A stretch of DNA of 18,571 bases, from assembly GCA_015852425.1 (NCBI GenBank), contig JAAAIG010000500.1:3535-22105 (forward strand), read 5' to 3'. The position numbers and the translations under genes are program-made. Positions 9,438 through 17,424 of this stretch are shown piece by piece. The notes beneath the pieces were generated by a model that was not told where the DNA came from, made no database searches, and saw nothing but the letters and a program-made list of their open reading frames with translations. The stretch's first letter is position 1, and each line of letters opens with the position of its first letter. This DNA is from Gryganskiella cystojenkinii. Lineage: Eukaryota > Mortierellomycota > Mortierellomycetes > Mortierellales > Mortierellaceae.

Positions 9438-9962
9438 ATGGACTCGATGGAACTCTCAACGACTGAAAGACGTACAGCTCTCTTCAATGTCCCAAAACCA
9501 TTTGAGTTGTCAACGGACGATTTCAAGGCAAACTGGTGGCCTCTTACTGACAGTGTTTGGCTCCGTACTCAAAAATATTCCTTTGTCAATGGAGACAATG
9601 GAATCGTCTGTGCTTATCGACTCTCAATGCCATTCAAATCAGGCACTCGTGCAGAAGGCATACTTTTAGCGAAGGAGCGTGTTAAAAGCAAACGAGTGCC
9701 GGTCGAATATCCAGCATCCATAAGAGTCCTTCACACTACTGACAGGCGATCTAAAGTTACGAGCTACAAAGATGGTTTATTTCGGTGGCGAAAATGGAAG
9801 TACAGGGCCTTCTTCTGGGCTAACAACATCCATAGCGGCGCCTCGTCGCCTCTCTGCGTCATTGTGTGTACCGGCATGCTGAACAAATCGCTCGACATCG
9901 AGGGCGAGGCGAAGCCATGGTCTAACAAAGGCTCTTGTTTGTCTATTGTTGTTTGGTTTTGA
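9438..9962 (+). CDS. MULE-type transposase N-terminal fragment (FAR1-like DNA-binding domain)
   Basis: The likely start is ATG 9438 (CCAATGG context): MDSMELSTTERRTALFNVPK. The next ~90 residues (DDFKANWWPLTDSVWLRTQK, then YRLSM, KSGTRAEG, VEYPASIRVLHTTDR, KVTSYKDG) resemble the FAR1/WRKY-GCM1-like N-terminal domain of fungal Mutator-like transposases, where a W-x-V-x-R opening is followed by a C/Y-R-L strand and an S/C-I-R-V strand. After KVTSYKDG the similarity ends and ~60 unrelated-looking residues run to the stop. No transposase core (DDE, zinc finger) follows, so this is a truncated remnant or a solo DNA-binding-domain gene. A donor-like GATG|GTTTAT near 9774, exactly where similarity stops, may mark a real exon end. 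The family call is from recalled resemblance. Confidence 0.5.
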   Translation: MDSMELSTTERRTALFNVPKPFELSTDDFKANWWPLTDSVWLRTQKYSFVNGDNGIVCAYRLSMPFKSGTRAEGILLAKERVKSKRVPVEYPASIRVLHTTDRRSKVTSYKDGLFRWRKWKYRAFFWANNIHSGASSPLCVIVCTGMLNKSLDIEGEAKPWSNKGSCLSIVVWF

Positions 9963-9984
9963 ACGATGATTGGTTGCGCAAACT

Positions 9985-10034
9985 CGTTCTCCTTCTTTCT
10001 CGTCTTTCTTTCTCGTCTTTCTTTCTCTCTTTAC
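9985..10034 (+). repeat. Imperfect CT-rich tandem repeat in the promoter of the LRR gene
   Basis: Units built on CTTTCTTTCTCGT occur two to three times (around 9993-10030), followed by more pyrimidine-rich sequence up to the ATG at 10137. Such tracts are common in fungal promoters and 5' leaders; it may also act in transcription start selection. Confidence 0.5.
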
Positions 10035-10136
10035 CTTCTCGTTGTTGTTTTTGCATCTGTCTTTATTTCCCACACACCCTCCCGTCTCTCGTTCATTCGT
10101 TTTCGTCATCAACTACCTTTTCTTTATACCAAGTCC

Positions 10137-13100
10137 ATGTTCTCTTCTCCGTCTTCTGTTACTCTCAGTCAGTCGGACAGTCAATCCGACAACCTTTCAG
10201 TCCACACGACTGATACAACTGGCTCCTCCTTATCCGAAAAATCTCTACAGTCCTTTCAACTTGCACCACAAAGTTTACCGAACTACAACAGCCATGGCAG
10301 CAAACATCGTGACAGCATAAGCAACCCTATTCGAAGGATCGAGGTTCGTCAGGATCGATTCTCAGGAGAGCAGTTTGTTCTCCTGAAGGATATTCAAGTT
10401 GCATTTAAGACAGCCGACTTTGTAGTCGATGGCGAGAGCGGATACGTGGTTCCATTCCTACTCAATGATGACTTCGAAGAGTAATTGTAAACCACATGAG
10501 CCATGAATGAGTGTGTTGAAACGAGGGTACACCCCGAAAAGTATTGACTCGTCGTTTCTTCTTTTTTTCATTTTGGCCTGTTTGCTTTGTTAGACTGACT
10601 CCTTTGAGGATAGCGTATCATCCTGACAAAGTCCTTGATGTCGTCCTGACTACAACTGGTTCGAACGACGTTTCGAGAGTTGCAACGACACCTGTGGCCG
10701 CTCGACCGCCTTCTCTTCCAACGCCCCATTCCATCCCCGCTCGCATCTCTTCTCTTGCTGCCACAAACAACCATGACCAGGTGACACAGAAACCAAAAAG
10801 AGTATCAGCTTCATCAACATCAACAACATCATCAATAGCTCCGATGCTCAAAATTGAGCAGGTAAGCACTGCCCATCACAAAGGTGATTTCGCTCTCGAG
10901 TACCACGATCAATTCTCGAAGGAACCTCCAAAAGTGATGCCACGTACAAGGGGCAACCCGACTCATACCGGCAACGGCAACAGCAACAACGACAACAGTA
11001 GCAATTGCAACAATGCGGTCATCAGCTGGCGCGCCCGAGAATCGATCCAGTCCTTCAACGACCTCCGTTCCAGTTACATCGAAGCCTTTTTGGCGGGGCA
11101 AGTCCTGCAGGCCGAAGGCATCAAGGGCGAAATGTCCAAACACTTTGAAGATCTCAAAACGGAAACCGACAAACTTCAAGCTTCGGTGGAAAAGAACAAT
11201 GAGTTACAAGCCGTCAATTCCGATCTCTTACGCCAAGTTCATGATATGAACGAGACTATGCTAAACATGCAACAAAAGGCTTTGGATCGACTCGCCAATT
11301 TACAGACGCGAATCCAAGCCGTCTTGACTCAAACGTACCAGCTGCACGAGTATCCCATCCCGAGGTTGTTCATCATTCTCCCAAGGGCTGCTCGTCGGAG
11401 AGATGCCATCTTGAAACCGCTCGCGTATCAGTTTCGACTCTATTTCCTCTGTGAGTGCGGACCGCATACAACCCAAGCAGGATCGAAGGAGACTGATAAG
11501 GTACATATGGCGAATCATCCAGGTTACGACCTCGAGAGACCGACAGAGTTCTTTAATCGGTATGGCCACTATATCCTTTTGGTCATGAGGGCCCTTCAAC
11601 TCGGCGTCAGGCTAGCTTCGGTAGTTATACCTCATCTGGCGAGTTCGACCTTGGCACAAGAGTTGAAGCAAGCGGAGAGGGGATTGCAGTTTCAACAACA
11701 GACAGGCCACGATTTCTACACAAACGATAATATCGGTGCTATGATGGACAGGACCATTTCCTATCTTGAGGATCGTACCAGGCACCATCATGGCCTTGGA
11801 GGATATGGCAAGAAACACGACGAGTCGAATCCAACTAGTGACGCATCGTCGATCCTGAGCGATGCCGAGCTGATTGAAGGCGTGGAACTCAAGAAGCTCG
11901 AGCGGTTTCTAGTTAGTGTCGACAAGAACCGGACCCTTGGTAACCTGTACAGGACCGTGACCAGGGAAGGTCATGTGAAGTGGGTGTGTCGGACGCACTT
12001 TAGACAAAACTATCGGGAGCAGGCTCGGATGCGATTCTTAGATGTCGTCCAAGAGAACGGGGGATCGTACAATGAACCTCAGGGCCAGGTCATCCTCAAC
12101 CTTGCCTCAAGAACTCTGGCCAAGGCTTTTTACACGGCTTTGGTACAAACCCATGGCGTTCAGGAATTGGATGTGACTTTAACTTGGGATGCCACTTTGG
12201 CGGACTTGCGTGCATTTGCGGAGGCGATTATCAAGTCGACAGTCATGAACTTGACTTTCCATGGATGGCATCTTCGAGGTCCCGCCACGGATTATTTCAA
12301 TCGAAATCGACAGTATGAGCCTCTCCTTCAGATCTTTGCCGAGGGTCGGATCCAAATCGTTCAAGTCTGGGGTTTACCCAATCTCTTTGAACGATGCGCC
12401 AGTCTGATCTCTTCCTCCTCCAACAACAAGATGGCATCGACGCTCCGCGTCTTGGATATGTGTCTGATCACCGAGGAGAGTGGTTCAATGTTTCTGGAAA
12501 TGCTCAAAAGATGCCCAGTCCTTCAAAAGTTGACAGTCAATGCACCCAACGAAGGGATCGTTCTCGGGTCCATAAGGAACTGTCCTAGTCTACGCGAGAT
12601 GGTGGTCAGACAAGATTCGCTCTCTATGAAGAATATTCTCAAGCTCACGAACGAGGTAGTTGTTCTCAAGAGACAGCGCTGTTACCAACAACATGGAAAG
12701 GACTATCTGTTGAGGTTAGGATCATTGATCATCACCACGGAAACGGACTCGGTGCTGTCGTCGTTTTCGGCGGAAGGGCTCTCTGGAATCACGCCTTTGC
12801 TATCGAATGATCACGACCTTCAAGTACTCCTCGAGGAGTATGGATGGGCGATGGACCATTTGGATCTTTCGTCGTCAGCGCAAAAAGTACAGCAAGAAAA
12901 AGCCGAGTGGTTGGCGTGGAATCAAGTCTGCAAACCTCTGGATCTACAACCTTGGGTGCGATCCATCGATAATCATGGAGGGGTTTCTTTTCTAAAATCG
13001 TTGCGATTCAATGGCACCCTGCTGTTGCGTCACCGTGAGCACATCTGTTCGATTCTCGAAATGTCGTCTGGGCTAAAAAATCTGGAACTCGTCCTTGGCT

Positions 13101-13639
13101 CTCTACGATCGCGTCAAGGTCTCGACATGACAGTTGGCCATGAGGATTCTCTGGAGGCAGATTTATCGGATGATGTGGTATGGCACCTGCAACACTTGGG
13201 GCCTCGATTGACGAAGTTGGACTTGCTGGGGCGAACGGCCATCTTTACTGCTGCCGAGTTTCTATCCCGAGGTCCATATGCACTTCCAAAAATGACGGAG
13301 CTGAGACTCACTCTTGAAGATGCACCAGCGGAAACAATACAAGACGTTCTTGGTCAAGAGAACTTGGCACGGTTTTTGAACGCATTGGATTTTTCGGTTG
13401 TCAAGTTCCTTGGAATCTACCAGTGCAAGGTCAGTTTTGAGAACTGGCATGTCTTGCTTGATCGACTGTCAATGTACTCCTCTTCTTCCTCTCTTCCCCA
13501 TGACCAAGGAGCCATGATGGCAGTCGAGACAATCGAGTTTGTAAAGACTGGTCTAGAACAAACGAGAAAAGCCACGGATGGGACGATGCAGACTCAATTA
13601 ACCCATAGAGCTCCTCTTGCAAGGTTGATTGTGGAATAA
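10137..13639 (+). CDS. Modular LRR protein with coiled coil and an unnamed conserved domain (1129 aa, two exons)
   Basis: Exon 1 is 10137-10480 and exon 2 is 10594-13639; the intron (GTAATT...TTGTTAG) joins in frame, reading NDDFEELTPLRIAYHPDKVL. Residues 1-60 are Ser/Thr-rich. Residues ~65-133 form a compact domain (EQFVLLKDIQVAF ... PLRIAYHPDKVLDVV) that I link to N-termini of many Mortierellaceae proteins. A Ser/Thr/Pro/Asn-rich linker follows. Residues ~283-363 are a coiled coil. Residues ~371-468 form a conserved domain (PRLFIILP, FRLYFLCECGPHT, GYDLERPTEFFNRYGHYI). A segment with NLYRTVTREGHVKWVCRTHF follows, then irregular leucine-rich repeats from ~618 to the end, of the F-box/RNI type. 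No kinase, NTPase or F-box motif is seen. The layout suggests a cytosolic recognition or scaffold protein. Function is unknown. Confidence 0.85.
10481..10593 (+). other. Intron of the LRR gene
   Basis: The donor GTAATT follows GAA GA at 10480 and the acceptor TTTGTTAG ends at 10593, with a long T-rich tract before it. The length is 113 nt and the phase is 2. Reading through gives an in-frame TAA at 10483, so the intron is required to link the N-terminal domain halves. Confidence 0.85.
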
Positions 13640-13640
13640 A
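13635..13640 (+). promoter_or_regulatory. AATAAA poly(A) signal overlapping the LRR gene stop codon
   Basis: The coding end reads GTG GAA TAA AAT, so AATAAA contains the stop TAA (13637-13639). The next gene on the opposite strand ends only 15 bp further on. Confidence 0.45.
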
Positions 13641-13654
13641 ATGATCTGTCTTTT

Positions 13655-14004
13655 TTATGATTTAAGATGCTCCTCGTCTTTATTTACGAAGAAGGCGTCG
13701 TGGCTTGCGCCATGGGTGGACCCCCTTGAAAACAGCAGAAATAGTTTCGTTATTATTATATGGGTTATACATAAACTTACTCGCTTATAACCACGGTTTT
13801 GCTCGCATTGGGCAGCTTGGCCCATCGAGTCTCTGTCTTCACTTTTTCTCCTAGCCTTTGTCAGAGAACTATCTCTGAGTAGACTGAACGTGTCTCCTAT
13901 CACGACGTCCCTGACCGCACCCCTGACTCACCTACCAGACTCCACTGTCAAGTCCTTGCGTCCTCGAGACCGATCATGCTCCCCATCATGCCTTCGGTCT
14001 CGGA
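13655..14004 (-). CDS. 3' exons of a small spliced hypothetical gene in the convergent spacer
   Basis: Three exons can be joined on phase: ~14004-13932 (RDRRHDGEHDRSRGRKDLTV then ESG), 13855-13781 (LGEKVKTETRWAKLPNASKT then VVIS) and 13724-13655 (EGSTHGASHDAFFVNKDEEH then LKS and TAA). The two introns have strong donors (GTGAGT at 13931, GTAAGT at 13780), are 76 and 56 nt long, and all junction phases agree, whereas unspliced frames give weaker protein. The protein is hydrophilic, basic at the start and acidic at the end, with no known domain. The 5' end is unresolved: the left border of the first listed exon (acceptor AAATAG at 14005) is a guess and no start codon is assigned. Its stop is 15 bp from the LRR gene stop on the opposite strand, so the transcripts probably overlap. 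Confidence 0.45.
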
Positions 14005-14417
14005 CTATTTACCCTGCTAAAATATTCGAGCCACTTTTTACAGATATAATACTTTTAGTCTCACTTTTGAGACTCTCGAGCTATCGTCACTCCGATCTAT
14101 CGACTCAAGACACTACTTTCGTCTTTGACAATTTTCACCCTGTTACATAGGGGTTTATTATATACTGTTACTGTACCGGAGATGAATTGAATATGGGGCG
14201 AAGCAAGCATTTAACTGAACCTTTGCATACTCTAAGAATTGAGGGCGTTTGGTTGGCACTCGAAAGGACATATGAGGCCCACTAGGGTGAAACAAAAAAT
14301 ACTCGCTTATTTCTTTGTTATTAACACATTTGAATTTTTTTTACAACCAGTTTGGCGTTGTTTGTTTATAACACATTGGTGGCTGCAATGTGTTTAGGTC
14401 ATTTGTTCGCTGTGTAT
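14005..14417. other. Spacer; may hold the first exon of the small minus-strand gene
   Basis: No clear reading frame is visible. A minus-strand stretch around 14060-14105 reads SIDRSDDSSRVSK before a GTGAGA donor and could be an upstream exon, but its phase does not match the next exon as drawn. The right part is AT-rich and carries the 3' end of the NLR-like gene. Confidence 0.35.
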
Positions 14418-16736
14418 TTAGGGACCTTCGCTCTCTTTTGAGGCACTTGTTTGGCAGGCACTTGTTTGGTTCTGTTGCTTCTTCGTCTGCGTAGTGGTAT
14501 GAAGGGGTTGTACCTGGTTCATGACCGCTCCAGTAAGTACCAATCGACTCTCAAAGGATCCCCAGATCATTTCGATACGGACGCCCTGGATATCTTCAAC
14601 TACTATCCAAAGGCAAACAGAGCAGTCGGAACATCCTGTCACAAATTCCAGGGGGGTGGTAGGTTCTTCTTGTCTCTTAGGATGCCAGGCAATACTGGTG
14701 ACCTCCCCAGCGAAGTCTTGTAAGTCCACGGCCAAAGACTCGTGTAGCCATGGTTTCAGGACCCCTGTCAATTCAATCCTCCAAATGCGCACAGTACCAT
14801 CCTCCGAACCAGCAGCAATCCATTCAAAACAGGATGACCAGGCCAGACAGGTTACGGATGACCGGTGTTGCAAAGACAACACCTGGCAATTCCATTCCAA
14901 GTCCCAGAGTGTCACTTTCCCGTGTAAGTCACCAGTGGCAATCATTGTCTCACAAGAAGAGAAGGCGAGAGATCGAATCTCTCCCCAATCATCATCAAAA
15001 TCTAGTCTTGATGTTGCTGTGTCCCAGAAGAAAATGCGGTTGTAGTCACTGAATACTACTGCAAGCCATCTTCCTTCTTGTGAGAATGCCATGACATCAA
15101 TCATCATCGGCTCCTCCTCTAGCTCCAGCACTTTCATACTGCAAGATTCTAGGTCCCATAATGTCACTGCATCTCCACCGAAAGCGATCCAATTGCCACA
15201 TGGTGAACATGCCATGTCAGTGGCTCTACTAATAACGCTGTCAGCTACAACAGCCACAGTGTTCTTCTCACGGTCGTAGTTGTACAACCTCAGGTGACTG
15301 TCAGCAATGACTATCTGACCATAGCGTGAATATGCTGCACTAAAGACGTGGCAATTTTCACCCTTGAGGATGATTGTGTTGCGCCCAGTTTGTTGACTCC
15401 ACTCCCGGACCGTGTTGTCGTCGCTTGCAGAGATGATATAGAGACCATTTTGGGAATAGGCAACACTGGCGACCTTGTCGGTATGTTGATGGATCGTATC
15501 GTGGCTCAGCTTCCATAAATTCACAGTGCCATCCTTTCTGATCAGTGCAATCTCTTGGTCGTTCAAAAATACTGCATTGCAGAGGTTGCCTTCCTTGACA
15601 TACCGCGAATTCACCTGTGACCCAGTTCGCCTATCCCACAATCGCACAGACTGATCCTGATAGCTGGTGGAGATGATCCACTTGCCATTTTTGGAGAACG
15701 CGATACTTCCGACTTTCGCAGTGTGACCCTGCAGTCGTTGGGCTCTACCTTTCTTACTGAACAACAATAGGTCGCGACCTATTCCTGCGACCAAGTCATC
15801 ATCCGGAGAAATGGCAATGGTGCCGAATATCTCATCATTACGCCGCTCAAAGTCAAAGTCAATCAGTTCCCTCTCCTCTGATTTCCATAGCCTGATTGCT
15901 GCACCATTTGATACAAATGCACATCCGCTTGCCCACCAAGCTACAGAGGTGTATCCATCTAAAACACGGACGGTACTTTCGGAGTCCCTGTCCCATATCC
16001 GAACAGATTTGCGACTGGTAGACGCAATTTCGCGGCTGTAAGGCGAAAAAGCCACGCTGCAGATAATCTCAGAGGGTCCCTTAAGAATGCAGAGGCGCTC
16101 TCCTTTTTTCAAATTCCAGATTCGAATGGTTCCACGTCTGCTCCCTGATGCTAGATATAAACCTGATTTGGAGAAGGCTAAACAAGTGGAAGCTTTCTTC
16201 ACAGTAAGTGTATAGCGTTGCTTCCAATCTGAGGTGTCAAAAATGCGGATTTCCTTGCCAACACCAATTGCAAGCAATTTTGGACTTGATTTCATGTCAG
16301 GCGAGATAGCATAGCAATCCATCCCAGGAATTTTCAACAAATGCTCTACGCCAAACTGGACATTATCCATCTCTGCGCCGCTGAAGTCCGCCTGCCGCAT
16401 CCAAGCCAGAGAGAGGTTGACATTTTTGAGATTTGCATTTTGCAGCTGAGCGGAATCGAAGTGCCCCCCAGTAAGGTCTGCTCCCGGAATTTGGATGCCC
16501 TTCAGATCTTCCCTATTAAACTGTATCCCAGCTCGGACCAAAATCGTGATGGCATTTGCAGCAGCATGACTCGCCTGACCATTTGTCTTGGATTGCTTAA
16601 TGATCTGATGTAGTCGTTTTTCAAAATTAGAATCACGTTCAACGTGCTCGGCATCGCGTTGAACGTGCTCGGCCAGGAACTGAATGATTGATGGTTTCTT
16701 GACGAGATCATTCTTGCTCAAAGGATGGTTGTCCAT
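14418..16736 (-). CDS. NLR-like gene, C-terminal part: pentapeptide repeats and WD40 propellers (772 codons)
   Basis: This is one uninterrupted frame from ATG 16736 (MDNHPLSKNDLVKKPSIIQF). Residues ~24-37 hold a heptad duplication (AEHVQRD/AEHVERD). Residues ~78-130 are pentapeptide repeats of the A(D/N)LxG type (GADLTGGHFDSAQLQNANLK). From ~140 to ~735 there are about 14 WD40 blades, recognisable by endings such as GTIRIWNL, SVRLWDRR, NTVREWSQ and GTVRIWRI, enough for two seven-bladed propellers. The tail is Gln/Thr/Ser-rich. It is almost certainly the C-terminal half of the NACHT protein encoded just upstream, since the frames abut and the order NACHT, pentapeptide, WD40 fits fungal NLR-like proteins, in which WD40 repeats serve as the sensor. 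A frameshift at about 16737-16750 separates it from the NACHT part; it could also be translated alone from 16736. Confidence 0.85.
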   Translation of the reverse strand: MDNHPLSKNDLVKKPSIIQFLAEHVQRDAEHVERDSNFEKRLHQIIKQSKTNGQASHAAANAITILVRAGIQFNREDLKGIQIPGADLTGGHFDSAQLQNANLKNVNLSLAWMRQADFSGAEMDNVQFGVEHLLKIPGMDCYAISPDMKSSPKLLAIGVGKEIRIFDTSDWKQRYTLTVKKASTCLAFSKSGLYLASGSRRGTIRIWNLKKGERLCILKGPSEIICSVAFSPYSREIASTSRKSVRIWDRDSESTVRVLDGYTSVAWWASGCAFVSNGAAIRLWKSEERELIDFDFERRNDEIFGTIAISPDDDLVAGIGRDLLLFSKKGRAQRLQGHTAKVGSIAFSKNGKWIISTSYQDQSVRLWDRRTGSQVNSRYVKEGNLCNAVFLNDQEIALIRKDGTVNLWKLSHDTIHQHTDKVASVAYSQNGLYIISASDDNTVREWSQQTGRNTIILKGENCHVFSAAYSRYGQIVIADSHLRLYNYDREKNTVAVVADSVISRATDMACSPCGNWIAFGGDAVTLWDLESCSMKVLELEEEPMMIDVMAFSQEGRWLAVVFSDYNRIFFWDTATSRLDFDDDWGEIRSLAFSSCETMIATGDLHGKVTLWDLEWNCQVLSLQHRSSVTCLAWSSCFEWIAAGSEDGTVRIWRIELTGVLKPWLHESLAVDLQDFAGEVTSIAWHPKRQEEPTTPLEFVTGCSDCSVCLWIVVEDIQGVRIEMIWGSFESRLVLTGAVMNQVQPLHTTTQTKKQQNQTSACQTSASKESEGP
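16634..16675 (-). repeat. 21-nt imperfect tandem duplication within the NLR-like gene
   Basis: Two adjacent 21-nt units differ at four positions and encode AEHVQRD and AEHVERD. The seven-residue period keeps the frame and would extend a helix by exactly one heptad. Confidence 0.7.
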
Positions 16737-17424
16737 AGCCTGAAGGTTTGCTGATACTGCATAGTCCGTTGGACCATCTCATACAAATATCGAGCGTAAA
16801 AGTACTCCAGCAGAGAGTGGTGGATAAACCGATACTCATTGGTGGCACGTGCACGAGACAGTGGACTCAATTCTCTAAGGATCTTTGATTCGGTTTGAGA
16901 ACCAAAAAACACTTCCTTCCATGTTCCTCTCTCACTCAAAGGCCTGTAGCTAACCACTGGGTTCCCCTCATGCTCATGAAAGATGTCTGCTGCGAGGTTC
17001 TTCAGAAACTCGATAGCACAGTCAGGAAAGCCTTCTCTAACAAGGTCCGAAAGTGCCTTGTCGTCAGCTTCTGAACGGCGGACATCAGTTGACAGTCGGA
17101 ATCGGTTGTCTTCTAGCCATTTTTCAATAAAAGAGTCATACAGCGTGAGACGGGTCATTTTGACTAGAGTCAAATCGACGGCGCCTCTCAACATGTCAGG
17201 AATCGCCATGAGCGCCATTGTCAGAAGATACGGGTTCTTGACTAGGTCTATCAACTGCGGAATAGACTTCAGCTTGTCCATGTACTCCTCCTCCGTGCTC
17301 CGGACAGGCCAACAGTTCACCAGTTCGTGTACCTCTGAGTCTCGCACAAACTGATGGACGTAGTCTCTGATCTGGTCAGGGGAGAAAGGTACAATGACAG
17401 CTTCCATGTAAAGATCCAAAGCGC
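16737..17424 (-). CDS. NLR-like gene, middle part: region after the NACHT core (frame-shifted segment)
   Basis: The frame reads ALDLYMEAVIVPFSPDQIRD, then LVKNPYLLTMALMAIPDMLR, a typical helical segment following a NACHT NTPase (the NPxxL motif is visible), and ends with FIHHSLLEYFYARYLYE, the usual end of this region. It lies in a different frame from both neighbours: it is entered after a shift at about 17420-17428 and left at about 16737-16750, where this frame runs to a TGA at 16718-16720. Conserved content flows across both shifts without a gap, so an intron does not explain them. Either the gene is a recent pseudogene or the assembly misses a base (or carries two extra) at each place. 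Confidence 0.75.

Noticed and set aside
9966..10136. Hydrophobic N-terminal extension of LRR exon 1 that could look like membrane segments
   Set aside because: It is translation of a CT-rich promoter or leader tract; the ATG at 10137 begins the Ser/Thr-rich region expected of the protein.
10544..10593. Start of the 1031-codon frame (MTRRFFFFSF...)
   Set aside because: This is the T-rich 3' part of an intron; the frame is continued from exon 1 by splicing at 10480/10594.
14451..15052. Plus-strand frames of 90-174 codons opposite the WD40 region
   Set aside because: They are antisense shadows of the repeat-containing WD40 coding sequence, with no independent features.
16741..16775. A 35-nt GT-AG intron that would rescue the second NLR frameshift
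   Set aside because: The donor GTCCAA is poor and the length is about half the shortest plausible intron here. It would also not explain the first shift.
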